DNA of 64,000 bases from Runella sp. SP2 (GTDB lineage Bacteria > Bacteroidota > Bacteroidia > Cytophagales > Spirosomataceae), in NCBI RefSeq assembly GCF_003711225.1, contig NZ_CP031030.1:1364001-1428000 (forward strand), written 5' to 3'. The translations under genes were made by a program, and so were the position numbers. The stretch's first letter is position 1. The number at the start of each line of letters is the position of its first letter. A model generated the notes under the pieces. The model was given only the letters and a program-made list of their open reading frames with translations, was not told where the DNA came from and did not search any database. This document shows, one piece after another, positions 24,997 through 33,225 of this stretch.

Positions 24997-25770
24997 TTAA
25001 TTGTTGAGCATCCCCGAGTCAATCCATTTTTTGACCAAACTAATCTGACAATCTGAGAGTTTTAAACTACTACTAGGCATGGGTTGATAGCCCGTCGCAT
25101 GGGTGATAGAGCCGTATAGTTTGCCATTTTTGGCCAATGGAAGCACGTTGGTATAACCTACTAAATTGATATTCCCAGATTGACTTGTGTTGTTGTGGCA
25201 ACCCGTGCAATAATACTCTAGGATAGGAACTAAGTGCTTGGAATAACTAGCTGCCTGCGCTGAATTTGTTGAACCAGTAGTTTCGCAAGTAATATTTTTT
25301 GCGCCCTGATTAATCCAATTGGCAATTAACTGCACTTTGTCGTTACTAAAGGGCGCGCTCGGTGGCGGAGGCATACGCTCTTTGCTGGTATCAATGATGA
25401 CTTGGTACAATTTACTTTTCTTGGCGTTTCCTGCCGTAATGCCTTTACGAACTATTTTCTCATACGAGGTGAGGTCGTATCCATCTTCAGCGGTTTTGGA
25501 ATCATGACAGCCACTGGTAGCGCAGTTGGCTAAAAAGAGGGGCAAAATAGCCGTGTTAAAACAAACCTGATTTTGGGCGTTGGTGGTAGTAGGAGAGCCA
25601 CACGGCAACGAATCAAGTGCCGCAGTACTTCCACCACCTCCACTAGTATCGGTTCCGCCGTTGGTGCTTGAACTTGTGTCGGATGGAAGTGGGCCTCCTT
25701 TTTCGTACAAACATCCTCCCAATAAACCCATTAAAATTGCGAAAAAAAAGGCGTTGATGAATGCTTTCAT
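24997..25770 (-). CDS. Lipoprotein with c-type cytochrome domains (CX4CH and CXXCH)
   Basis: The protein begins MKAFINAFFFAILMGLLGGCLYEKGG, a lipobox signal, so it should be anchored in an envelope membrane. I start at 25770 because the longer start (25800) precedes this signal and overlaps the yceI-like gene. A Ser/Gly/Thr linker follows. The first heme site is ILPLFLANCATSGCHDSK, with four residues between the cysteines rather than two. The second is ILEYYCTGCHNNT. This double arrangement resembles the planctomycete-type cytochrome domain. MPPPPSAPFS may supply a distal ligand. It is the last gene of the redox operon. Confidence 0.87.
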   Translation of the reverse strand: MKAFINAFFFAILMGLLGGCLYEKGGPLPSDTSSSTNGGTDTSGGGGSTAALDSLPCGSPTTTNAQNQVCFNTAILPLFLANCATSGCHDSKTAEDGYDLTSYEKIVRKGITAGNAKKSKLYQVIIDTSKERMPPPPSAPFSNDKVQLIANWINQGAKNITCETTGSTNSAQAASYSKHLVPILEYYCTGCHNNTSQSGNINLVGYTNVLPLAKNGKLYGSITHATGYQPMPSSSLKLSDCQISLVKKWIDSGMLNN

Positions 25771-25774
25771 GTTC

Positions 25775-26326
25775 TTATTTTTTTGATTCGTAAGGGGCAA
25801 AAGAAAAACTGGTTTTGATGGTAATGACTTCGGCTATTTTCTCAAAAACGAGCTTGGGTATCTCGATTTTGTGATCAGTTAGCGGAACGTTGAACTCGCA
25901 TACCAACGATGCCCCTGTTTTTGTGACGGTTAGCTTTCCTGACATTGTGCGTTCTCTGGTGACACCGTGCATATTTAGAGCACCCTTTGCGGTCACTGCT
26001 TGTACTCCTTCTTTGCTAAAATCAACCTTCTCCTGAATTTTTCCCGTAAACGACGCCGTCGGGTATTTGTCGGATTCTAAGTAGTTTTCGTTGAAGTGTT
26101 CTTGCATCAGTTTGTTCGGAAACTCAAACTGCGCTACTTGCATTTTCACGGCCACTTCGTTGTTTTTTTTGTTGAGAATGGCCGTAACATTTTTGTTTAA
26201 CCCCGAAATGTTTTCGAGTGGTGTTTCTGAGAAAAAACTTACTTGAGCATTGCGGGCAATAAGCATATCCTGCCCCATTGCTTTGCCGATGACAAAGCAT
26301 AAAAGAAGAATCAATGGAATTCTCAT
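25775..26326 (-). CDS. YceI family periplasmic lipid-binding protein
   Basis: YceI proteins are lipocalin-like barrels that bind polyisoprenoid or amphiphilic lipids, such as quinones, in the periplasm. The 183-aa protein has a signal peptide (MRIPLILLLCFVIGKAMGQ) and the family pattern AQVSFFSETPLENISGLNKNV, then LMQEHFNENYLESDKYPTASFTGKI and GALNMHGVTRERTMSGKLTV. It lies 4 bases before the CX4CH cytochrome gene and 5 bases after the DUF5777 gene, so tight co-expression with redox proteins is clear. A role in carrying an isoprenoid quinone is a reasonable guess. Confidence 0.94.
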   Translation of the reverse strand: MRIPLILLLCFVIGKAMGQDMLIARNAQVSFFSETPLENISGLNKNVTAILNKKNNEVAVKMQVAQFEFPNKLMQEHFNENYLESDKYPTASFTGKIQEKVDFSKEGVQAVTAKGALNMHGVTRERTMSGKLTVTKTGASLVCEFNVPLTDHKIEIPKLVFEKIAEVITIKTSFSFAPYESKK

Positions 26327-26331
26327 GGTGA

Positions 26332-27234
26332 TTATTTGTGTGTTTTTTTTGCGTCTTTGTCAAAGCTAAAAACGCGTGAAATGTTAAATCCGTAGAAAAT
26401 ATCGCCTTTCCCCCAGCTTCCCGTTGTGGCGCCAATGAACTGGTTTTCAACCATCCCGCGAGAGTTGGATAAATGAAGCTGAAAAACGTGCCCGCCCGTT
26501 TCAATGTCAAATCCCAATGAGAGGCAGTCTTTGTACTGTGGATCACGAACGTAGGCCGTACCGATTTTTTTGACGGTATAAAAATATTCGGCGTTGAAAG
26601 AGGTGCGTTTGCTAAGTTTGAAACGTCCCCCAATGCCCGTTCCAAAAACGTCGTTTTCGTCGATTTGGCTTTCGGTTTTGTTGCGGTGCAGGTACGTGGG
26701 GGTCAGTTGGAGAGATACTCGATCACTGAACTTACGAGCGATTAACAATTGCCCTACGTACATTTGTCGTTCGAGATTATTGTAAAACTTCATGTCGGTC
26801 GTAGTAGCCATCGTATTTGTATAAGCTCCCGCAAAAACACTTAACGTAACTGGCTCGTACCAGCGATTTGATTGTCGTAAAAGCTTGTATTTGACAAAAT
26901 AATCGTACGTTTTTTGGTACGAACTCCGCCCCGCTCCAATCATCAAACGGTCAGTAATACCGTATTCTAGCCCAATCCGAATGCGGGCTTCGTCCAAGCC
27001 CCACAAATTTGAAAAGCCAGAATTAAGGGTTCCAAAACGGTGTGAAATCCGAAAATCGAGGTGTTTTTTTGCAATATTTTCAATGGATTGCCCATTGATG
27101 ACCCGTGTTGATTTAAACGTGGCTGTGGCATAAATCGGACCTGTCGATTCATTGTCAAGCATTTTGAGGAGGTCATCTTGGGCCATGGCGCTGCCATAGC
27201 TCAAGATGAATAACATTAGAATGATTTTCTTCAT
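26332..27234 (-). CDS. DUF5777 family outer-membrane beta-barrel protein
   Basis: The 300-aa protein has a signal peptide (MKKIILMLFILSYGSAMAQ) and a pattern I associate with DUF5777: GPIYATATFKSTRVINGQSIENIAKKHLDFRISHRFGTLNSGFSNLWGLDEARIRIGLEYG. Alternating strands continue to the end, consistent with an outer-membrane barrel, although the final residues (FSFDKDAKKTHK) are not the classical terminal aromatic. Function is unknown. Its fixed position between the Rieske gene (13 bases) and YceI gene (5 bases) ties it to electron transfer across or at the outer membrane. Confidence 0.88.
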   Translation of the reverse strand: MKKIILMLFILSYGSAMAQDDLLKMLDNESTGPIYATATFKSTRVINGQSIENIAKKHLDFRISHRFGTLNSGFSNLWGLDEARIRIGLEYGITDRLMIGAGRSSYQKTYDYFVKYKLLRQSNRWYEPVTLSVFAGAYTNTMATTTDMKFYNNLERQMYVGQLLIARKFSDRVSLQLTPTYLHRNKTESQIDENDVFGTGIGGRFKLSKRTSFNAEYFYTVKKIGTAYVRDPQYKDCLSLGFDIETGGHVFQLHLSNSRGMVENQFIGATTGSWGKGDIFYGFNISRVFSFDKDAKKTHK

Positions 27235-27247
27235 GACTGATTGTCAA

Positions 27248-27679
27248 TTATGCAGCTTTAACTGTTAGGGTAGAATTCAAAAGTGTCGTTTGGTATATCT
27301 TCAACCCTTTTTTCCCTTCCGTATTTAATCCTCTGCCCGTTTGGTCGAAGCGAGCACCGTGGGCCGTACAGTACCATTCATTACTTTTAAACATGATTTG
27401 ATTCTTACCCTCGTGGCTACACGTAAGGGTGGCGGCTATGTAAGTGGTTGCGTTTACCCGAGCAATCACCACCCCGTTTTTAATGACATAACCACCGTTC
27501 GTTTTTAGTTGGGCGTTGGACGCATCGGCTAAATCGACGGTAATATCACCAGTGAGGGGTGCCACGTTTGATTCGTTTTGGCAACTGTCGAGGGTGTAAA
27601 GGGCGAAAAGGGACGCGCCTGAAAATCCAAGTTTTTTCAAAAACTCGTTTCTTTTGATTTTTTCTTGCTGATTCATCAT
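27248..27679 (-). CDS. Rieske [2Fe-2S] protein
   Basis: Rieske proteins carry a high-potential iron-sulfur cluster held by two Cys and two His. Here they are Cys87-x-His89 in TLTCSHEG and Cys104-x-x-His107 in WYCTAHGARFD. The 143-aa chain starts MMNQQEKIKRNEFLKKLGFSGASLFALYTLDSC, which may be an export signal or lipobox (Cys33). The cluster loops are shortened relative to bc1 complex Rieske proteins, and the extra disulfide cysteines are absent. It lies 88 bases after the flavoprotein gene and 13 before DUF5777, so it is probably a soluble or anchored electron carrier in this pathway. Confidence 0.93.
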   Translation of the reverse strand: MMNQQEKIKRNEFLKKLGFSGASLFALYTLDSCQNESNVAPLTGDITVDLADASNAQLKTNGGYVIKNGVVIARVNATTYIAATLTCSHEGKNQIMFKSNEWYCTAHGARFDQTGRGLNTEGKKGLKIYQTTLLNSTLTVKAA

Positions 27680-27767
27680 CTTATTGATTGTTATGTTTAA
27701 TTAAAAATGGGAGAAAACTTTGCCCAAGAATCCTTGCCTTGGGCACAGTCGAATTCAAGCAACCCTA

Positions 27768-29087
27768 CTAAGCAAATGTGTCTGACATCAAGTTGTCAAA
27801 CCATTTGAGCATATCTTCATGAAAATCTTTTGATGCGCCGCTGGATTCCACCACGCCTTTTCCCGTGGGAAGCATAGTCGCAGTGGCAGGGTCATAACGA
27901 AACACCACCGACAACCAAGAAGCGGTTGTTTTGGTGATGGGGGTAAAACAAGAGGAATTAGTAATAGGAGCCTGATTGAGCGTATCGCCACGGAAGAGTC
28001 GAATGATGGCATCTACGCAGACTTTTGCTTCGGCATTGGCAATGTGCCCTGCTTTGGGCTGCGTGGTCGAAGAGGCATCGCCAATAATGTGAACGTTGGG
28101 GACAGACGTTGATTCGTACGAAAGTACGTTCACGCCCGCCCACCTTCCGCCGCCTGCATTGGCCAGCCCGATACCCGACTGGGTAATCAAACTGCCCGCT
28201 TTGTGCGTTGGAATGGCATTAATTACTTTTCCATTGAACGAACCCACGGCCGTATTCACCGTGCCTGTATTGGCATCAATACTATTGATGGTAGCGCCTG
28301 GTACATAGGTGATTATGCCTTTGTGGGTGTTGTTAAAAGCATTGGTAAAGTTGGTAGGTTGTGCCTGAATGCCTGGATTGGCATCAAGAATAATCACTTT
28401 TCCACCACCTTTGACTCGTTTTAGGTAGTCTGCCACCACGCACGCACGTTCGTAAGGGCCTGGCGGACAGCGGTACGGTTTAGGTGGAATGGTCATTATG
28501 AACGTATCTTTTTTGGTCATCGATTGTATCTGCGCTTTCAGGGCCGTTGTTTGGGCACCTGCTTTCCAAGCGTGCAAAATCTTAGCTTGATTGTCGGCCG
28601 TTCCCGAAAGTGGAAGTGGGTCAAAGTCAATGCCTGGGGCTAGAATGAGGCGATCATAAGCAAGTGTTTTGCCATTGCCCAGATGGACATTTTTTCCAAT
28701 TGGGTCAATGTTGGTAACGGCACTCGTTTCGAGTTTTACCCCGTATTTACTAATCAGCGTATTGTAATTGAAAGTAATCTGGTTCAAGGTTCGTTCACCC
28801 GTTAACACCATGTTACTGAATATATTAGAGTAATAAACAGCATTGGGTTCTACGAGGGTGACGTCAACATCAACGCCTCCCCATAACCGTGAATACTTAG
28901 CAGCTGTTGTTCCTGCCATTCCTCCTCCCACTACAATGACACGGCCAGAAACGCCCGTATTGGTGGGAATTGTGACTGGGACGTTTTTTACTCGGTCGTC
29001 ATCATCATCGTGGGCAAAAGCTTCATGAAGGACTGCCAAACTAAGGGCAGAGGCCCCAATATGATTGATAAAATCACGTCTTTTCAT
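27768..29087 (-). CDS. Flavocytochrome c sulfide dehydrogenase-like FAD protein
   Basis: The 439-aa protein has a Tat-like signal (MKRRDFINHIGASALSLAVLHEAFA) followed by an Asp run, the FAD motif RVIVVGGGMAGTTAAKYSRLW, the second FAD motif VHIIGDASS, and the family hallmark RCPPGPYERA containing Cys207. A second cysteine, Cys380 in NSSCFTPI, sits in the C-terminal FCSD-type domain. In FccB these two cysteines form the redox-active disulfide next to FAD. The gene for a one-heme cytochrome precedes it, like FccA. Sulfide or another sulfur compound is the likely donor, but no sox genes are visible to confirm this. Confidence 0.9.
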   Translation of the reverse strand: MKRRDFINHIGASALSLAVLHEAFAHDDDDDRVKNVPVTIPTNTGVSGRVIVVGGGMAGTTAAKYSRLWGGVDVDVTLVEPNAVYYSNIFSNMVLTGERTLNQITFNYNTLISKYGVKLETSAVTNIDPIGKNVHLGNGKTLAYDRLILAPGIDFDPLPLSGTADNQAKILHAWKAGAQTTALKAQIQSMTKKDTFIMTIPPKPYRCPPGPYERACVVADYLKRVKGGGKVIILDANPGIQAQPTNFTNAFNNTHKGIITYVPGATINSIDANTGTVNTAVGSFNGKVINAIPTHKAGSLITQSGIGLANAGGGRWAGVNVLSYESTSVPNVHIIGDASSTTQPKAGHIANAEAKVCVDAIIRLFRGDTLNQAPITNSSCFTPITKTTASWLSVVFRYDPATATMLPTGKGVVESSGASKDFHEDMLKWFDNLMSDTFA

Positions 29088-29218
29088 AATTTCTTAGTAG
29101 TGTATAGGTTAAAAAAAGATAAAAGAAAGTACCCCACCCGAATTTTCAGGCAAGAAAATTGAACAAGGTCAACGCAGCTGGCTTGCTCAACTTATAAAAA
29201 GAGGGAGGAAAGTTTGTT

Positions 29219-29581
29219 TTATTGTTTGGAGAAGAACTCAGCAATTAATTGAATTTCTTCCGTGGTGTACGCTTGGGCGTGAACATTCATAATGTCTTTG
29301 CTGACAACTTTTGCTTTCATTTCATTCATTTCTTCTATGAGCTCCGTGGTTGGCATCCCCGCGAGGTGTTCCATCCCGTATCCGTTTGTGCCGTGGCACT
29401 GAAAGCAGTTAGACGCAAGGAGCCGTCCAGTATCTTCATTGGTTGCAGCTATTCGCGCGTTAGCCGTTGTTTTGGTAGTCGCTGGAGTATCAGTCAGGAA
29501 TTGTTCTTTACAAGATGATACGATGGCTGCTCCTGCCAAAAGCGTCAAGGCAATTTTTGGTTTAAAAGAGGATAGATTCAT
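29219..29581 (-). CDS. Class I c-type cytochrome lipoprotein
   Basis: The 120-aa protein has a lipobox (AGAAIVSSC, Cys24), one heme-binding motif CFQCH (Cys59, Cys62, His63) and a plausible axial Met98 in DIMNVHAQAYTTEEIQLIAEFF. This pattern is close to cytochrome c553 and the heme subunit of flavocytochrome c sulfide dehydrogenase. It is the first gene of the six-gene minus-strand operon, 131 bases ahead of the flavoprotein gene. I infer that it accepts electrons from that flavoprotein. Confidence 0.92.
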   Translation of the reverse strand: MNLSSFKPKIALTLLAGAAIVSSCKEQFLTDTPATTKTTANARIAATNEDTGRLLASNCFQCHGTNGYGMEHLAGMPTTELIEEMNEMKAKVVSKDIMNVHAQAYTTEEIQLIAEFFSKQ

Positions 29582-29761
29582 AAAAAATTAATTTAATGGT
29601 TAAACAAGTATAAAGGAGGAAGGTCTTTGTAATAGCATACGTGGAGTGGCAGATAAAACGCTTCTTCTGTTTCGCCATATTTTTTTATTTTTTTTTGGAG
29701 AAGCATTTCAAAATATTATTGCGTATGTTAATATGTAACAATCTCAACGCAGCTAAAAGGG

Positions 29762-30361
29762 GTGATATTTAAGAAAAGAACCAATGCCGTTACGTGGCAA
29801 GAAATACTAGAAGGGTGTCTTCGGCGAGAGGCTAAGGCGCAGCGTCAATTATTTGAACGCTACGCCAACTTTGCCAAAAACACCTGCCTTAGGTATGCCC
29901 AAAATGAGGTAGAAGCGGAAGAAATGGTAAGTGATGGGTTTTTGAAAGTCTTTGATAAAATAGAGAAGTACGACCCCGCTCAACCTTTTGAAGGGTGGTT
30001 GAAGCGACTGATGGTCAATACAGCGATTGATTATTTCAGACGTAATACCCACAAAATCAGTTGGGTCGATGTGGAAGATGCTTCGCAAGTGCCGTGGGTC
30101 GATTCTAATTACAAAGACGAGTACTTAATGACGATTACTGCCGACGAAATCATGGTTTTCGTTCAGCGTCTTCCTATGTCGTACCGCACCGTTTTTTCGT
30201 TGTCAGTAGTCGAAGGATACAACCACAACGAAATCGCAGAAATGCTCGGAATTAGTGAAAGTGCTTCTCGCTCCAACTTGTCGAAAGCCAAGGCAAAACT
30301 TCAGAGTTGGATAAGCGCATATGTTGTTCAACAAGACGAAATCACACACAAACATGAATAA
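29762..30361 (+). CDS. ECF-type RNA polymerase sigma factor
   Basis: The 199-aa protein has sigma region 2 (LFERYANFAKNTCLRYAQNEVEAEEMVSDGFLKVFDKIEKYD, then FEGWLKRLMVNTAIDYFRR) and region 4 (LPMSYRTVFSLSVVEGYNHNEIAEMLGISESASRSNLSKAKAKL). It lacks region 3, as ECF sigmas do. The start is a GTG at 29762 preceded by AAAAGG. It overlaps the next gene by 8 bases, so it is translated together with a membrane partner, the expected layout of a sigma and anti-sigma pair. It is divergent from the redox operon across 180 bases. Confidence 0.94.
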   Translation: MIFKKRTNAVTWQEILEGCLRREAKAQRQLFERYANFAKNTCLRYAQNEVEAEEMVSDGFLKVFDKIEKYDPAQPFEGWLKRLMVNTAIDYFRRNTHKISWVDVEDASQVPWVDSNYKDEYLMTITADEIMVFVQRLPMSYRTVFSLSVVEGYNHNEIAEMLGISESASRSNLSKAKAKLQSWISAYVVQQDEITHKHE

Positions 30362-31655
30362 TGATTTTTTTGAACGGAGAATCAAACAACAATTGGAGTC
30401 CGTCAACCGTCCGATGAGCCCCGAGGGCTGGGAAACGGTCAAAAAGAGATTGCCCGTTCCTTGGTATTTGTCGTTTTTAAGAGAGTGGGGATTGCTGACC
30501 ATGGGTGGACTTATTTTTACGGGTTTGCTCGGTAATCTTTATTATCAGTTTAAAAATCAGCAGCTTATAAAACGACTCTATGAAGAAAATTCTACCTTAA
30601 AACAAGATGTAGCAACGTTGCGACGAACGACTTCCTCTTCGGCGCAGCTTGTCTCTACGCACCAAGTAGATACGGTGTATATCATCAAAAAAATGGTGGT
30701 AGAGCATCGTTATGTTCATAATACTGAGGAAAACGGTTATCAATTGGCCACTACGAATGTCAGTTCAGAAGGGACTAAAAACCAGCGGTTAAAAAAGGAA
30801 AATTTAAAGAAAAACCCAGCGCAATTATTACCCGAAGTTCGCGGGGCGAAAGCGACGGATACACTAGCGGTAACGGCTACTGAAAAACCGCTCGAAGCCC
30901 AGCCGACGGAAGCTGTACCAACCGAGCCAATGCCGAATGAAACCACCGCGAAGGAGGATTCTTTGACCACAGAACCAAAACCAGTAGCGCAGTTGCCTAC
31001 TTCAAAAGACACCACGGCCAAAGCCGCACCTCCCTTGGCAAAGAAAACGTTCAAATTCCCAACGCCCCGCGTACGGATAGGGGTAGAGTCGGAGTTTGGA
31101 TTCAAGAAAATTGGCGTCGGGCCGAGTGTTGAACTGTTTTTATCACCCAATTTTAGCATTTCGGCAGGCTTACATGCGCACACGTTTTCAAGCCAAGAGT
31201 ATGAGACTGTCAAAGAGTATAATGCCGCCACAGGGTTAGATTTTGTCAAACAATTTGCCGATGTCATTCCGCCCAATGACCGTTTAGAAGAAATCGAAAC
31301 GCACGTTTCAACGGTAGAAATGCCCATTGGGTTCAAGTATTATTTACCACTGCGGCGCGATTTTTCTTTGGTCTTTGCCACGTCCACCAACGTGGATTTG
31401 CGGGCTTTTAATCAAGTCAAGTTTGAAATTTACAAAGATGGAGACGAGCAATATCTCTCAACCGAAACCAAGCACCTACCGAAATCATTTTATGAATATA
31501 CGTTTGGGGTAGGTCTTCAGAAGAAATGGAAACAGGGAATAGCTCAAGTGCAGCCTTTTGTCAACTTTTCGTTTCGTCAACCCGAATATGCCGTTGGAGG
31601 AAACAATGTTTTTGGAATAAAAGCCTCGTTGTGGGTAGAGTTTGGGAAAAAGTAA
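30354..31655 (+). CDS. Putative anti-sigma protein with C-terminal barrel-like domain
   Basis: Starting at the ATG at 30354 (MNNDFFERRIKQQLESVNRPMSPEGWETVKKRL), the N-terminus is a short helical cytoplasmic segment as in sigma-binding proteins. One membrane helix (WGLLTMGGLIFTGLLGNLYYQF) and a coiled-coil stretch follow. Next is a Pro/Thr/Glu-rich linker of about 60 residues. The last 200 residues or so look like an outer-membrane barrel (RIGVESEFGFKKIGVGPSVELF and later strands) ending VEFGKK. An inner-membrane helix plus a barrel-like domain in one chain is unusual. Role as anti-sigma is inferred from gene order and overlap, not from a recognised domain. Confidence 0.8.
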   Translation: MNNDFFERRIKQQLESVNRPMSPEGWETVKKRLPVPWYLSFLREWGLLTMGGLIFTGLLGNLYYQFKNQQLIKRLYEENSTLKQDVATLRRTTSSSAQLVSTHQVDTVYIIKKMVVEHRYVHNTEENGYQLATTNVSSEGTKNQRLKKENLKKNPAQLLPEVRGAKATDTLAVTATEKPLEAQPTEAVPTEPMPNETTAKEDSLTTEPKPVAQLPTSKDTTAKAAPPLAKKTFKFPTPRVRIGVESEFGFKKIGVGPSVELFLSPNFSISAGLHAHTFSSQEYETVKEYNAATGLDFVKQFADVIPPNDRLEEIETHVSTVEMPIGFKYYLPLRRDFSLVFATSTNVDLRAFNQVKFEIYKDGDEQYLSTETKHLPKSFYEYTFGVGLQKKWKQGIAQVQPFVNFSFRQPEYAVGGNNVFGIKASLWVEFGKK

Positions 31656-31903
31656 GTGGGTTCTTTATTTGGTATCAAAAAGGCAACCCCAACGAGTTAG
31701 TGATGGAAGGAAAAGAGGGCTATTTCTTACTTTTAGGGTTATATTTTCTTTGCTTACTCAATGAATTTGGATTTTTACCCGCAGATGGGCGCAGATTTAA
31801 AGCCGCAGATTTTCGCTGAATAATGACAGTTTAAAGTCCCTTCTCTGCGAAAATCTGCGTTTGCATTATTCTGCGCCCATCTGCGGGTAAAGAATCAATT
31901 TAC
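31656..31903. other. Convergent intergenic region
   Basis: No gene was found in these 248 bases between the sigma partner and the czcB-like gene. Most of it is the long inverted repeat at 31774-31891. Confidence 0.7.
31774..31891. repeat. Nested long inverted repeat (ctgcgggtaaa family)
   Basis: The outer 21-base arms (31774-31794 and 31871-31891) are perfect complements, and so are inner 13-base arms cgcagattttcgc (31804-31816) and gcgaaaatctgcg (31847-31859). The whole could fold as a cruciform or RNA hairpin with a 30-base loop. The words tctgcgggtaaa recur in the repeat at 33113-33179. Confidence 0.85.
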
Positions 31904-33100
31904 TTACTCTTCTGACTTGTTTTTCAGGCTCATCAAAAGCGTATAAGCGCCTTTTACCACAAAATTGTGCTGACTGGGCGCTGGAGACAAAATCTCAGTA
32001 AAGCCATTTTCGGTATTCCCTACGTTGACTTCACTCATCAAAAATTCTTTATTTGATTTCTGGACAAAAGCGTACTGTTTACCTTGGTACCTCACAATGG
32101 CATCTTCGGGAAGTACGTAAGCTTGGTTGTTTTTAACTTCTACTTCCGCGTTCATGTACGTGCCTGGAATGAGGGCTTTGTCGTACTGTCGAAAATGACA
32201 TTGTACTTCCGTGGCACGGTCAGACGTAAGGTCTTTCCCAATCATAATTACTTCTGAAAGGTGTTTTCGCTCGGGTTGATTGTTGGTATAAGCCCAAATT
32301 TTCTGCCCGATGTAGAGTTTATCCACGTCTTTTTCAAACACTTTCAGTACCAAGTGAATGTCCGAAGGGTTCACCAATTCAAACATCACTTCCGTCGGTG
32401 AGACGTACTTGCCGATGTTGGTATTGATTTTAGACACATAGCCGTTGATGGGCGAAATGACCTTAACGGTACGCGTAATGTTGTTTTCGCTCAAATGGTC
32501 GGGATTGATGCCTACCAACCGAAGTTTTTGGGCTAAGGCGCTAATCAACACTTTTTGGCTCCGAAACTCGGCCTCCGAAAGCTGATACACTTTGTCGCTG
32601 CTGGCTTTGCTTTGATTGAGGTCTTTTTGGCGCAAATACTCGTTTTCGAGGAAGTTGATTTTAGATTTTGCCGTCAAATAATCCTGCTGGAGTTGAATGT
32701 ACTGCTGGTCTTCCATGACAGCCAATACTTGCCCTTTGCGAACGTTCATCCCTACCAACAAATCGGTTTCGTCTAAATAACCACCCGTAGGTACACTGAT
32801 GGAAACTACGTTTTGGGGTGGAACTTCAACGCGTCCGTTGACCTTCAACACCGATGAAATAGGCCGTTGGGTCAATGTTCCCGTTACAATCTCGGCGTTT
32901 TTGAGCTGAGCATCGCTGAGTTGAATCAAGTTTTCATCCGCTGGGGCAGCGGTGGCGTTGGTTTCGGAGGTTTTCTCACTGCAAGCTGTGAGAACAAAAA
33001 TGGCTGAACAGAAAAGGAGTCCACTCAAAAAAGAGGGACCGAAAGGCATTTTTGGGAATTTTATGGTAAGTTTCATAGAAGTCATTGTTAAGAAATTCAT
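31904..33100 (-). CDS. RND efflux periplasmic adaptor (CzcB/CusB-like)
   Basis: The adaptor links the inner-membrane RND pump to the outer-membrane channel. The 398-aa protein has a lipobox signal (AIFVLTACSEK, Cys40), a barrel-sandwich/lipoyl half (NVVSISVPTGGYLDETDLLVGMNVRKGQVLAVME), a coiled-coil hairpin (residues about 135-185), the second half (KVISPINGYVSKINTNIGKYVSP) and a beta-barrel domain. It lies 125 bases after the CusA-TolC fusion, so it completes the export system. Methionine-rich metal sites as in CusB are not obvious. Met6 or Met9 may be the true start. Confidence 0.92.
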   Translation of the reverse strand: MNFLTMTSMKLTIKFPKMPFGPSFLSGLLFCSAIFVLTACSEKTSETNATAAPADENLIQLSDAQLKNAEIVTGTLTQRPISSVLKVNGRVEVPPQNVVSISVPTGGYLDETDLLVGMNVRKGQVLAVMEDQQYIQLQQDYLTAKSKINFLENEYLRQKDLNQSKASSDKVYQLSEAEFRSQKVLISALAQKLRLVGINPDHLSENNITRTVKVISPINGYVSKINTNIGKYVSPTEVMFELVNPSDIHLVLKVFEKDVDKLYIGQKIWAYTNNQPERKHLSEVIMIGKDLTSDRATEVQCHFRQYDKALIPGTYMNAEVEVKNNQAYVLPEDAIVRYQGKQYAFVQKSNKEFLMSEVNVGNTENGFTEILSPAPSQHNFVVKGAYTLLMSLKNKSEE

Positions 33101-33112
33101 TTGATTATTTCG

Positions 33113-33179
33113 CCCGCAGAGGCTCGATGAAAAAGGACAGCGATTTATCTGCGATTTTAAATCTGCGTCAATCTGCGGG
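33113..33179. repeat. Inverted repeat of the ctgcggg family between pump and adaptor genes
   Basis: The arms cccgcaga (33113-33120) and tctgcggg (33172-33179) enclose further copies of atctgcg. The right end atctgcgggtaaa is shared with the repeat at 31774-31891. It sits in the 125-base gap between two genes of one operon. Confidence 0.65.
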
Positions 33180-33225
33180 TAAAACTTTAAAAAAATTTAG
33201 CTAGCACGCCATTGAAGTCGAAGGA

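Noticed and set aside
29088-29218. Hairpin-like ttgaacaag/cttgctcaa between cytochrome and flavoprotein genes
   Set aside because: The 9-base arms contain a mismatch and no T tail follows, so a terminator inside the operon is not supported.
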